32,898 nucleotides of DNA from Pseudomonadota bacterium. Its GTDB lineage: Bacteria > Pseudomonadota > Alphaproteobacteria > Rhizobiales > Beijerinckiaceae. The notes under the pieces were generated by a model. That model had not been told where the DNA came from. It did no database searches and worked only from the letters and a program-made list of their open reading frames with translations. Positions within the stretch are counted from its first letter, which is position 1. Every line of letters begins with the position of its first letter. The stretch spans positions 1 to 32,898 of the forward strand of contig JAIUNQ010000014.1 of assembly GCA_020161475.1 (NCBI GenBank), given 5' to 3'. This document shows, piece by piece, positions 25,415 to 32,898 of this stretch. The position numbers and the translations under genes were made by a program.

Positions 25415-26275
25415 ATGTTTGACGCAAAGAAGCTGCTTGATCTCCTCGTTCAAGGCGGAGCCACACCGCAACAGGCCCAGAACCTGGGCGGCATTGTCAA
25501 TCAGGTCGGCTCGGTCGTCTCCTCCGTGCTCGGGCAGGCCACCGCCGGCGCCAAGCAGGCCGCTGGCGAGGTGAATGCCGCGACCGGCATTTCCGGCAAG
25601 GCGAATGATCTCATCGGTCAGTTCACGGGCGGCCAGTCCGCCGCTGATCTGGTCAACAAGGCCAAGGACATGGCGGGCAAGAACCCGCTGGGCGCGGGCG
25701 CAGTTGTGGGCGGCCTTGCCGCCGTGCTGCTCGGCACCGGCGCGGGCCGCGCCGTGGTGGGCTCTGCCGCGCGCATGGGCGGCCTCGCCCTCATCGGCGG
25801 GCTCGCCTACAAGGCGCTTCAGAATTATCAGGCCGGCAAGCCAATCCTCGATCTGCAGAGCGCCGCGAGCGACATGGCATCGGGCAGCGTGCCGCAGATC
25901 ACCGGGGGCGATGATAACGCCCGCGCGCTGCGCCTCGTGCGCGCCATGATCGCTGCCGCCAGCGCCGATGGCATCATCGATGATGCCGAGCGTGCCGCCA
26001 TTCTCGGCAACCTCAAGGCTGCCGGGCTCGATGACGAGGCCAGCGCCTTTATCGACAACGAATTCGCCAACCCGGCGGATCTGGCCTCGCTCAACGACAG
26101 CGTTGAAACGCCCACGCAGGCCGCCGAGGTTTACACGGCGGCCCGCCTCGCCATTGATCCGGATACGCCGGAAGAAAAGGCCTTCCTTGCCGCGCTCGCC
26201 AGCCAGCTCGGGCTGGAGGCCAACCTCGTAGCCCATATCGAGGCGGCAGCAGCTTCCGCCAAAGCCGGAGCGTAA
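25415..26275 (+). CDS. DUF533/TerB-like protein
   Basis: A 286-residue protein. The N-terminal part (1-110) is Ala/Gly/Gln-rich and low in charge (VLGQATAGAKQAAGEVNAATG). A glycine-rich hydrophobic stretch, probably one membrane segment, lies near 97-135 (GAGAVVGGLAAVLLGTGAGRAVVG). The C-terminal 100 residues are the TerB-like helical domain of DUF533: RALRLVRAMIAAASADGIIDDAE with the conserved A-D-G-x-I-D metal-like loop. The ATG at 25415 has AGGAG 10 bases before it; the frame upstream overlaps the dapD terminator. Function unknown, probably in the envelope. It ends at a bidirectional terminator. Confidence 0.87.
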   Translation: MFDAKKLLDLLVQGGATPQQAQNLGGIVNQVGSVVSSVLGQATAGAKQAAGEVNAATGISGKANDLIGQFTGGQSAADLVNKAKDMAGKNPLGAGAVVGGLAAVLLGTGAGRAVVGSAARMGGLALIGGLAYKALQNYQAGKPILDLQSAASDMASGSVPQITGGDDNARALRLVRAMIAAASADGIIDDAERAAILGNLKAAGLDDEASAFIDNEFANPADLASLNDSVETPTQAAEVYTAARLAIDPDTPEEKAFLAALASQLGLEANLVAHIEAAAASAKAGA

Positions 26276-26308
26276 TCACACGCGCCAAGCGCACGCTGTG
26301 ACAAAACA

Positions 26309-26336
26309 AACCCGGCGGAGCGATCCGCCGGGTTTT
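26309..26336. terminator. Bidirectional terminator between the DUF533 gene and livF
   Basis: CCCGGCGGA (26311-26319) and TCCGCCGGG (26324-26332) form a perfect nine-base-pair stem with a GCGA loop. TTTT follows on the plus strand and TTTGTTTTG on the minus strand, so it can end both convergent genes. Confidence 0.88.
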
Positions 26337-26420
26337 CAGTCAGGAGAAACCTCCTGAAATTCTTCTGATGCTGGCCGACGCCGAACGGCGTCGCACCGGT
26401 TTCATCTGCTGCGCGCGGCC

Positions 26421-27248
26421 TTACGCCAGCCAGCGCTTGCGACGCTTGTAGCTCTTCACATCGCGGAAGGACTTGCGCTCGCCCTCGGAGACGCCAAGGT
26501 AGAATTCCTTCACATCCTCGTTCTCGCGCAGCGACTTGGCATCGCCGTCCATCACGATACGGCCGGTTTCCATGATGTAGCCATAGGTCGCGTATTTCAG
26601 CGCCATATTGGTATTCTGCTCGGCCAGCAGGAAGGACACGCCTTCCTTGGCGTTGAGATCCTTCACGATCTCGAAGATCTCTTCCACCACCTGCGGCGCA
26701 AGACCCATGGAGGGCTCGTCCAGCAGGATCATCTTGGGGCGGCTCATCAGCGCGCGGCCGATGGCGCACATCTGCTGCTCACCGCCCGAGGTGTAACCGG
26801 CTTGCGACTTGTAGCGCTGCCGCAGGCGCGGGAAATAGTTATAGACCATCTCCATGTCGCGCTTGATCGCCGCGCCGCCGTCACGCCGGGTGAAGGCGCC
26901 GGTGAGAAGGTTCTCCTCGATGGAAAGATGGCCGAAGCAATGGCGGCCTTCCATCACCTGGATGCAGCCGCGCTTGACCAGATCGGCCGGGGACATGGCT
27001 TCCACGCGCTCGCCCTCGAACACGATGGACCCCTTGGTCACATCGCCGCGCTCGGCCTGAAGCAGATTGGAAACGGCTTTCAGCGTGGTGGTCTTGCCCG
27101 CACCGTTCGCGCCCAGCAGCGCCACGATGCCGCCACGCGGCACCGAGAGCGACACGCCCTTGAGCACGAGGATGACGTGATCGTAGATCACCTCGATATT
27201 GTTGACCGAGAGGATGATGTCCTCGTTCGTCTCGATTGCGTCCGACAT
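26421..27248 (-). CDS. livF: Branched-chain-amino-acid-type ABC transporter ATPase LivF
   Basis: A 275-residue ATP-binding subunit. Walker A is GANGAGKTTT (near 49), the Q-loop is IQVMEGRHCFGHLS, the signature is TSGGEQQMCAIGRAL (the LSGGQ motif reads TSGGE), and Walker B is MILLDEPSMGLAP with the LivF-typical G-L-A-P end. The C-terminus is basic (KSYKRRKRWLA). ATG 27248 has a weak GGA site; ATG 27257 is an alternative. It is the last gene of the cluster and is separated from the binding-protein gene by a hairpin. The family also serves aromatic and short-chain acids, so branched-chain amino acids are not certain. Confidence 0.93.
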   Translation of the reverse strand: MSDAIETNEDIILSVNNIEVIYDHVILVLKGVSLSVPRGGIVALLGANGAGKTTTLKAVSNLLQAERGDVTKGSIVFEGERVEAMSPADLVKRGCIQVMEGRHCFGHLSIEENLLTGAFTRRDGGAAIKRDMEMVYNYFPRLRQRYKSQAGYTSGGEQQMCAIGRALMSRPKMILLDEPSMGLAPQVVEEIFEIVKDLNAKEGVSFLLAEQNTNMALKYATYGYIMETGRIVMDGDAKSLRENEDVKEFYLGVSEGERKSFRDVKSYKRRKRWLA

Positions 27249-27321
27249 CGTCAGCATTCCGGTTTGAAGCGAGCGGGCGAGAGGCTGGCAGCCCCGTCAA
27301 AACCCATCAGCAGGCTCAGGG

Positions 27322-27352
27322 GGAAAAGAGGGGCGGACGTTCAGCCCGCCCC
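27322..27352 (-). terminator. Attenuator-like hairpin between the binding-protein gene and livF
   Basis: GGGGCGG and CCGCCCC pair in a seven-base-pair stem with a nine-base loop; TCTTTT follows on the minus strand. It is 17 bases past the binding-protein stop. Such hairpins often lower expression of downstream subunits relative to the abundant binding protein. Confidence 0.75.
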
Positions 27353-27369
27353 ATCGTTTGTCAGAAGGC

Positions 27370-28692
27370 TCAGGCGGCCTTGTCGCAGGCTTCCGTGCGC
27401 TTGGGCCAACCCGGATCCTTGCCGACGAAGGTCTTGGCTTCTTCCTCGATCAGCGGACGCACCACGTCCTTGATCGGGTCCATCCAATCCGAGGCCTTCA
27501 CGTACTTGGAGCCATCCCACTGCGAGACGAACACCTTGTTGTGGCCGGAATGGTCGGTGCAGGAGAGCTTCATCGGGTTGGCGAAGCCTTCCATGCCCAT
27601 TTCCTTGAGGCGCGCTTCGGTGATGTTGAGCGTCTCAAGGCCACGGCGGACATCCTCGCCGGTCACGGACTTCTTGCCGGTCAGCTTCTGGGCATTGCGG
27701 ACAGCCTCCACGATCAGCATCGAGTTGTAGACGCCGCGATTGTAGAGGTTTTCGCCCACCTGCTCCTTCTTGGCCTGGCTCAGACCCTTGTCCACCACAT
27801 GCTTGAGGATGTCCTGCATGACCGGGAACTGGGCGCCGGTGTTGTGGAAGTTGAGGGTCTTGTAGCCCTTGGCACCGGCTTCACCCGCACGGGCGTCGTC
27901 GTCACCACCGGCCCACCACACGCCGACCAGCTTCTCCATCGGGAAGCCGTTCTTCACCGCTTCCTTCACCGCCGTCGGGTTCATGGCGCCCCAGCCCTGG
28001 TTGTAGATCCAGTCCACCTTGTCGCGGCGGATGGAGAGCCACACCGAACCCTGGTTCTGCATCTGGGCAGCCGGCACCGGGTAGAGCTTCAGGTTGAATT
28101 CGTACTTCTTGGCAAGCGCCTCAAGCACCGGGATCGGCTCCTTGCCGAACGGCGCATCGAGGTGGATCAGGCCGATGGTCTTGCCCTTCAGCTTGTCGAG
28201 GCCACCTTCCTTGGCCGCAACGTGCTTGATGAAGACGGAAGCGCCGTCCCAATAGGTCGCCGGCGGGTTGAACACCCACGGGAAATTGGTGCCATCGGCC
28301 GCCGCCGAAAGGCCATATGCCATCGAGAGCACCGGCACCTTGTCGGCCGCCGCCTTAGGGATGAGCTGGAGCGTGATGCCCGTGGAATAGGGGTTGTACA
28401 TCACCGGCTTCTTGGCCTTGGTGCTCTCGTAGCACTCAACGCCCTTCTTGGTGTCATAGCCGGTTTCGCATTCCTCGATGACGATCTTGGCGCCGCCGAT
28501 GCCGCCATCGCGCTGGTTCAGCATTTCGAGATAGTCGCGCATGCCGTTGGCGATGTGCACGCCCGACCCCGAGAACGGGCCAGTGCGATAGGTCAGCAGC
28601 GGCACGTAAACGCTGTCCTGCGCCTGCACCGGGGCAGCCATGGTGAGCGCCGTTGCCGCGAGCAGGGCGGAAAGGGTCAGATTGCGTTTCAT
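27370..28692 (-). CDS. Periplasmic substrate-binding protein, LivJ/LivK-type
   Basis: A 440-residue type-I periplasmic binding protein. The signal peptide is MKRNLTLSALLAATALTMA, cleaved after VQA near residue 24. SVYVPLLTYRTGPFSGSGVHIANGMRDYLEM, then GIGGAKIVIEECETGYDTKKGVECY, are the first lobe, typical of the ligand-binding receptor family ANF fold. Cys at the EECETG, VECYE, SCTDH and EACDK positions may form disulfides. ATG 28692 has AAGGAGG eight bases before it; a GTG six bases upstream is too close to that site. Sequence type is the one found next to acyl-CoA synthetases, so the ligand may be an aromatic or fatty acid. Confidence 0.93.
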   Translation of the reverse strand: MKRNLTLSALLAATALTMAAPVQAQDSVYVPLLTYRTGPFSGSGVHIANGMRDYLEMLNQRDGGIGGAKIVIEECETGYDTKKGVECYESTKAKKPVMYNPYSTGITLQLIPKAAADKVPVLSMAYGLSAAADGTNFPWVFNPPATYWDGASVFIKHVAAKEGGLDKLKGKTIGLIHLDAPFGKEPIPVLEALAKKYEFNLKLYPVPAAQMQNQGSVWLSIRRDKVDWIYNQGWGAMNPTAVKEAVKNGFPMEKLVGVWWAGGDDDARAGEAGAKGYKTLNFHNTGAQFPVMQDILKHVVDKGLSQAKKEQVGENLYNRGVYNSMLIVEAVRNAQKLTGKKSVTGEDVRRGLETLNITEARLKEMGMEGFANPMKLSCTDHSGHNKVFVSQWDGSKYVKASDWMDPIKDVVRPLIEEEAKTFVGKDPGWPKRTEACDKAA

Positions 28693-28791
28693 AGGCACTT
28701 CCTCCTTAGGTTCACCCCTGTAGGGGCATCTTCTTATTCGTCGTTTCCCCGGGTTATGGGTCCCGGTATTCCCTTCAACTGGGCCGCTTCC

Positions 28792-29871
28792 TCAATAGGG
28801 GAAGGGCCAGGTTCTGAGCTTCTGCTTCGTGATCTGCCACAGGCGCGCCATGCCGTGCGGTTCCACGATGAGGATGAAGATGATCAGCGCGCCGACCAGC
28901 AGGTGGTTGATATGCTCGGCGGTTTCCGAGGCGATCGCAATACCGATCGAGGGCAGACCGTATTTCAGCACCAGCGGCACGATGTTGAGCAGCGCCGAGC
29001 CCAGGAAGCACCCCAGCAGCGAGCCAAGACCACCGATGATGACCATGAACAGGATGTAGAAGCTCTGGCGGATGTTGAAGAGATCCGAGGCCTCACCACC
29101 TGTGTACCACAGCGTCACCATCACCGCGCCGGCCACACCGCAATAGAAGGACGAGAGCGCAAACGCCGTCAGCTTGGCGGGCAGCAGGCGAATGCCCATC
29201 AGCTCCGCCGCGATATCCATGTCACGCACCGCCATGAAGGTGCGCCCGACGCGGCCATGCAGGATGTTCGAGGCGATCCAGGTCATGAACACCACGATGG
29301 CGAGCAGCACGAGATAGCGCGTCGTCGGGGTCGCATTGGCGCCGGTGATGATATGGCCGAACAGCGTGCGCTGGGGCACCTGAATCGCCCCCGAGGCGGA
29401 GTAGTTGTACAGCCACGGAATGCGCACGAAGCACCACTCGAGGAAGAACTGCGCCGCCAGCGTCGCCACCGCGAGGTAGAACCCCTTGATGCGCAGGGAG
29501 GGGATGGCGAAAAGCGCGCCGATCACCGCCGAGAAGAAACCCGACGCCAGAATCCAGACGAGGATATTCACATTGGGGAAGCTGGTCGTCAGCTTGAAGC
29601 AGGCAAAGGCACCCACCCCCATGAAGGCCGCCGAGCCGAGCGAGATCAGCCCGGTGTAACCGGTGACGATATTGAGACCCATCGCCGCAAGGCTGAACAC
29701 CAGAAACGGGATCATCACCGAGGAGATGAAGAAGGTGGACCCCGTCAGCGGAATAACAACTGCCGCGATGAACAGGATGATCCCGAGGCCGATCCGATCC
29801 TGAAGGATCGGGAACACGGCCATATCAGCGGCGTAGGTTTTCTTGAATTGGCCGGCTTCGCGGTAAAACAT
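28792..29871 (-). CDS. livM: Branched-chain-type ABC transporter permease LivM
   Basis: A 359-residue permease with about nine to ten hydrophobic helices, the first at about 27-46. The family signature VFSLAAMGLNIVTGYTGLISLGSAAFMGVGAF is at about 58-89. AIPSLRIKGFYLAVATLA is the cytoplasmic loop, and the ATPase-contact region is RVGRTFMAVRDMDIAAELMGI. The second conserved block is MVIIGGLGSLLGCFLGSALL. It ends in a basic tail (KQKLRTWPFPY). It is 99 bases upstream of the binding-protein gene, and a palindromic repeat separates it from livH. Confidence 0.93.
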   Translation of the reverse strand: MFYREAGQFKKTYAADMAVFPILQDRIGLGIILFIAAVVIPLTGSTFFISSVMIPFLVFSLAAMGLNIVTGYTGLISLGSAAFMGVGAFACFKLTTSFPNVNILVWILASGFFSAVIGALFAIPSLRIKGFYLAVATLAAQFFLEWCFVRIPWLYNYSASGAIQVPQRTLFGHIITGANATPTTRYLVLLAIVVFMTWIASNILHGRVGRTFMAVRDMDIAAELMGIRLLPAKLTAFALSSFYCGVAGAVMVTLWYTGGEASDLFNIRQSFYILFMVIIGGLGSLLGCFLGSALLNIVPLVLKYGLPSIGIAIASETAEHINHLLVGALIIFILIVEPHGMARLWQITKQKLRTWPFPY

Positions 29872-29895
29872 GGACCCGGTCTTTCTCTCTTGTTT

Positions 29896-29943
29896 CCTAT
29901 TTCCCGGACGGAAAACCGGGAACCACTTTTCCTGGTCAATAGG
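29896..29943. repeat. Palindromic repeat between livH and livM
   Basis: Outer arms CCTATT (29896-29901) and AATAGG (29938-29943), inner arms GGAAAA (29910-29915) and TTTTCC (29927-29932), core CCGGGAACCAC. On the minus strand this reads GAAAAGTGG...CCGGTTTTC, the same family as the nudC copy. It directly abuts the livH stop codon (29944-29946). Confidence 0.75.
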
Positions 29944-30894
29944 TCAGATACGTTCGATGATCTTGTCGCCGAAGAGGCCCTGCGGACGGTACATCAGGAA
30001 GCCGAGCGCAATCACATAAGCGATCCAGTTCTCGATGCCCCCGCCGACCAGCGGACCCCAGTAGAATTCGGCCATCTTCTCGCCCACCCCGATGATGAGG
30101 CCGCCGATGATGGCGCCCGGCACCGAGGTGAACCCACCGAGAATGAGCACCGGCAGCGCTTTCAGGGCGATGATGTCGAGACCGAAGGAGACCTCCGAGC
30201 GCGCACCCCACATGATGCCGGTGATGAGCGCCACGATGCCGGCGGCAAACCACACGATGGCCCAGATCTGGTTGAGCGAGATGCCCACCGAGAGCGCGGC
30301 CTTGTGGCTGTCCGCCACGGCGCGCAGCGCACGGCCGATGCGGGTGTACTGGAAGAACAGCGAGAGGCCGATGATCATGGCCGAGGCGATCACCGCCGCG
30401 GCAATGTCGAGCTTCTGGAAGGTCACGCGCCCGCCCAGCATGTTCACGTCGATCGAGCCTGTCGGCAGGAAAAGCTGCTCGGTGATCATCTGCTTGGGCT
30501 CACCACCGAAGATGAATTCGCCGATGCCGATCAGCACATAGGTCAACCCGAAGGTGGCCATGAAGAGGATGATATCGGGCTGGTTGACCAGCGGGCGCAA
30601 CACCACACGCTCCACCGCGATAGCCAGCACATACATCACACCAAGGGTGAGCAGCACGGCGATCCAGGCGGGCACGCCCTTTTCATGAAGGCCAACCAAG
30701 GTCAGGCCCGCGAACACCACCATGATGCCCTGCGCGAAGTTGAACACGCCCGAGGCCTTGAAGATGAGCACAAAGCCCAGCGCGATCAGCGCATAGAGCA
30801 CGCCCGACACAAGGCCTTCCCACAGGGTCTGCACGAAGAGATCCGGCGAGGCACCCATCTGCACGAAGGGGTCGATGAGAATGTTGTAAAGCAT
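29944..30894 (-). CDS. livH: Branched-chain-type ABC transporter permease LivH
   Basis: A 316-residue permease with about eight membrane helices. LWEGLVSGVLYALIALGFVLIFKASGVFNFAQG (about 25-57) is the LivH signature with the G-x-x-x-A-L-x-A-L-G pattern. RIGRALRAVADSHKAALSVGI is the cytoplasmic coupling loop contacting the ATPases. The later MWGARSEVSFGLDIIALKALPVLILGGFTS block and GLFGDKIIERI tail are typical. It starts at ATG 30894, 18 bases after livG. No signal is unusual. Confidence 0.94.
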   Translation of the reverse strand: MLYNILIDPFVQMGASPDLFVQTLWEGLVSGVLYALIALGFVLIFKASGVFNFAQGIMVVFAGLTLVGLHEKGVPAWIAVLLTLGVMYVLAIAVERVVLRPLVNQPDIILFMATFGLTYVLIGIGEFIFGGEPKQMITEQLFLPTGSIDVNMLGGRVTFQKLDIAAAVIASAMIIGLSLFFQYTRIGRALRAVADSHKAALSVGISLNQIWAIVWFAAGIVALITGIMWGARSEVSFGLDIIALKALPVLILGGFTSVPGAIIGGLIIGVGEKMAEFYWGPLVGGGIENWIAYVIALGFLMYRPQGLFGDKIIERI

Positions 30895-30912
30895 GGTCTT
30901 CTCCCCCGGACC

Positions 30913-31707
30913 TTAGTGCGCAACGCCGAGATAGGCGTCGATGACCTTCTGGTTGGCCTTCACCTCTTCGGGTGTGCCATCCGCGATCTTGAGGCCATAT
31001 TCGAGCACGCAGACACGGTCCGACAGATCCATCACGACGCCGATGTCATGTTCGATCAGCGCGATGGTGGTGCCGTACTGTTCCTTGGTGTCGAGGATGA
31101 AGCGGCACATGTCCTCCTTCTCCTCAAGGTTCATGCCGGCCATGGGTTCGTCCAGCAGCAGCAGTTCCGGCTGCATCGCCAGCGCACGCCCCAGCTCCAC
31201 GCGCTTCTGCAAACCATAGGGCAGCTTGCCGACCGGCGTTTTGCGGATGTGCTCGATCTCGAGGAAGTCGATGATTTCCTCGACAAACTTGCGATGCTCG
31301 ATCTCTTCCTGCATCGCCGGACCATGGCGGAAGACGTGCCAGAAGAACGGCTTCTGCATCTTCAGCGTGCGCCCGACCATGATGTTGTCGAGCGTGGTCA
31401 TGCCCTTGAAGAGCGCGACGTTCTGGAAGGTGCGGGCGATCCCCTGCGCCGCAGCCACGTGCGGACGCATCTTGGAGCGGGTCGCCCCGCGATAGGTGAT
31501 GCGGCCTTCCTGCGGGTGGTAGAACCCGTTGATGACATTGAGCATCGAGGTCTTGCCGGCACCGTTCGGGCCGATGATCGCGCGCACTTCACCCTTCTTG
31601 ATGTTGAAGGACACATCCGTGATGGCCTTCACACCGCCAAAGCGCAGCGTAACGTTCTCGACGTTGAGCAACTCCTCGCCCGGGGCGATGGTCTTGAATT
31701 CCTTCAT
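30913..31707 (-). CDS. livG: Branched-chain-type ABC transporter ATPase LivG
   Basis: A 264-residue ATP-binding subunit. Walker A is GPNGAGKTS (near 49-57), the LivG-typical IARTFQNVALFKGMTTLDNIMVGR follows, the signature region reads LPYGLQKRVELGRALA (LSGGQ as LPYGLQ, a LivG trait in this subgroup), and Walker B is LLLLDEPMAGMN. It ends KVIDAYLGVAH. Start at ATG 31707 with GAGGGG eight bases upstream; the frame further up overlaps the synthetase gene. It lies 13 bases downstream of the synthetase stop. Confidence 0.94.
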   Translation of the reverse strand: MKEFKTIAPGEELLNVENVTLRFGGVKAITDVSFNIKKGEVRAIIGPNGAGKTSMLNVINGFYHPQEGRITYRGATRSKMRPHVAAAQGIARTFQNVALFKGMTTLDNIMVGRTLKMQKPFFWHVFRHGPAMQEEIEHRKFVEEIIDFLEIEHIRKTPVGKLPYGLQKRVELGRALAMQPELLLLDEPMAGMNLEEKEDMCRFILDTKEQYGTTIALIEHDIGVVMDLSDRVCVLEYGLKIADGTPEEVKANQKVIDAYLGVAH

Positions 31708-31720
31708 GGCTATGCCCCCC

Positions 31721-32898
31721 TCACGCCGCCTTGACCGCCGAAGCCGGGAAGGTCTTGGCATCCATGACCTTCACGCGTCCCTCGATCTTGCCCTTGCGTC
31801 CATCCTCGAAGGACACTTCGATCGAGATGTCGGCCATCTCGGAGCCATCGTAGAGCGCTTTGACCAGCGGGTCGTAGCGATCCGCGATAAAGCTGCGGCG
31901 AACCTTCTGCGTGCGGGTGAGTTCCCCGTCATCCGCATCCAGTTCCTTGGGCAGGATGAGGAAGCGATGCACCTGCGAGCGCGACATCATCGGTTCGTCG
32001 GCCAGCTGGCGGTTCACCTCGGCCACATGGCCCGCGATGATCTCATAGACCTGCGGATGACCGGCGAGTTCCTGATAGGAACCGTACGAGACGTTGTTGC
32101 GCTCCGCCCAGTTGCCCATCGCGGTCAGGTCAATGTTGATGAAGACGGTGACATTGTCTTCCGCCTGCCCGAAGGCCACGACCTCGCGGATATTGGGGAA
32201 GAACTTCAGCTTGTTCTCGATGTATTTCGGCGCGAACAGCGAGCCGTCCTTGAGCTTGCCCACGTCCTTGGCGCGATCGATGATCCTGAGCTGGCCGTCT
32301 TTTTCGAAGAAGCCCGCGTCACCGGTGCGCACATAGCCATCCGGCGTCATGGTTTCGGCCGTCTTCTCCGGCTCCTTGAAGTAGCCGACGAACTGCCCCG
32401 GCGACTTGTAAAGAACCTCACCGTCATCGGCGATCTTGATCTCGGTGTTCGGCGCTGCCGGGCCCACGCAATCGCAGCGCACGGCGTTGTCGGTCTGGCA
32501 GGTGACGTAGAGGAAGGCCTCTGTCTGCCCGTAGAGCTGCTTCAGGTTGATGCCGATCGAGCGATAGAACGCGAAGAGTTCCGGCCCCATGGCCTCACCG
32601 GCGGTATAGGCCACGCGCACGGTGGTGAAGCCGAGCACGTTCTTGAGCGGACCATAGATCAGCGCCTCGCCGAGCGCATAGTTGAGGCGCGCCAGCAGCG
32701 GCACGCTCTCGCCGTTGAGGATCTTCTCACCCCACTTCTTGGCCACGCCCATGTAGTAATGGAACAGACCACGCTTGAGCGCACCGGCATCTTCCATACG
32801 GATCATGATGCGGGTGAGCATGCCCTCATAGACACGCGGCGGCGCAAAAGCGAAGGTGGTGCCGACTTCGCGGCGGTCTTCCACCGCCGTTTCAGGGC
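31721..32898 (-). CDS. AMP-dependent acyl-CoA synthetase, C-terminal part (5' end beyond window)
   Basis: The last about 392 residues of a long-chain-type acyl-CoA ligase; the frame is open to the right edge. It activates a carboxylic acid to the acyl-AMP, then CoA thioester. Visible: FAFAPPRVYEGM, the ATP-binding AYTAGEAMGPELF, LYGQTEAFLYVT (motif Y-G-x-T-E), YVRTGDAGFFEKDGQLRIIDRAKD (the T-G-D and R-x-K-D hinge), and the C-terminal small domain with ELTRTQKVRRSFI. Tight spacing with livG shows one operon, so the ligase probably activates the imported acid (vectorial acylation). Substrate not predictable; the acceptor pocket residues are partly outside the window. Confidence 0.92.
   Translation of the reverse strand, partial: PETAVEDRREVGTTFAFAPPRVYEGMLTRIMIRMEDAGALKRGLFHYYMGVAKKWGEKILNGESVPLLARLNYALGEALIYGPLKNVLGFTTVRVAYTAGEAMGPELFAFYRSIGINLKQLYGQTEAFLYVTCQTDNAVRCDCVGPAAPNTEIKIADDGEVLYKSPGQFVGYFKEPEKTAETMTPDGYVRTGDAGFFEKDGQLRIIDRAKDVGKLKDGSLFAPKYIENKLKFFPNIREVVAFGQAEDNVTVFINIDLTAMGNWAERNNVSYGSYQELAGHPQVYEIIAGHVAEVNRQLADEPMMSRSQVHRFLILPKELDADDGELTRTQKVRRSFIADRYDPLVKALYDGSEMADISIEVSFEDGRKGKIEGRVKVMDAKTFPASAVKAA

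Noticed and set aside
28720..28775. Small inverted repeats between livM and the binding-protein gene (CCCCTGTAGGGG, CCGGG/CCCGG)
   Set aside because: Stems are only five or so base pairs and lack a T-run; not enough to call a terminator or riboswitch.
27358..31734. 1458-residue plus-strand open frame over the transporter cluster
   Set aside because: It is antisense to six well-supported genes, is rich in His/Arg/Asp/Gln as expected of a shadow frame in GC-rich DNA, and has no family motif.

Overview
The window is a high-GC chromosomal stretch from an alphaproteobacterium, most likely of the Rhizobiales (Hyphomicrobiales). Pointers to that group are the small 4.5S-type SRP RNA, a dnaX-ebfC-recR block, a DnaX without a zinc-binding cysteine set, a CycM-type membrane-anchored cytochrome c, yejABEF, KdsB (a Gram-negative LPS enzyme), and several palindromic intergenic repeats with the AAGTGG...ACCGGTT core common in that order. 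I see no phage, plasmid, IS transposase, CRISPR or defence genes. The content is core metabolism plus two ABC transport clusters.

Layout. 1-7.1 kb: the end of a large membrane protein gene, GNAT and Nudix enzymes, a metallophosphoesterase, a YbaK-type deacylase, molybdenum cofactor genes mobA and mobB (overlapping tail to tail), a TusA-like sulfur carrier, a GlcD/D2HGDH-type FAD oxidase and a small secreted protein. 7.1-10.5 kb: a LuxR-type regulator whose receiver domain has lost its phosphorylation residues, a 400-base gene-poor gap with a candidate 10-residue ORF, phosphomannomutase/phosphoglucomutase and a retropepsin-like membrane protease. 10.5-16.4 kb: a complete yejABEF peptide importer, read on the minus strand. 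16.5-20.4 kb: cytochrome c, kdsB-pheA, then the convergent HIT-nudC pair. 20.4-24.2 kb: SRP RNA, dnaX, ebfC, recR and a HAD nucleotidase. 24.4-26.3 kb: dapD and a DUF533/TerB-like protein. 26.4-32.9 kb: a minus-strand cluster of acyl-CoA synthetase (cut by the window end), livG, livH, livM, a periplasmic binding protein and livF. This is a branched-chain-amino-acid-type importer whose linked CoA ligase suggests an organic acid as substrate.

How the parts work together. yejA-B-E-F and ligase-livG-H-M-SBP-F are each self-contained transport operons. kdsB-pheA, HIT-nudC and recR-HAD are tightly packed or overlapping pairs. dnaX-ebfC-recR is the usual replication/repair cluster, here interrupted by palindromic elements.

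The most interesting signals are these small palindromes. One is translated in frame inside nudC. One separates dnaX from ebfC and is flanked by 13-bp direct repeats that look like a target duplication. One forms the stop-codon region of yejB. Others abut stop codons of the HAD gene and livH. I did not find a clearly new multi-gene system; the strongest leads are the mobile or domesticated palindromes, the pseudo-receiver regulator and the tiny ORF.
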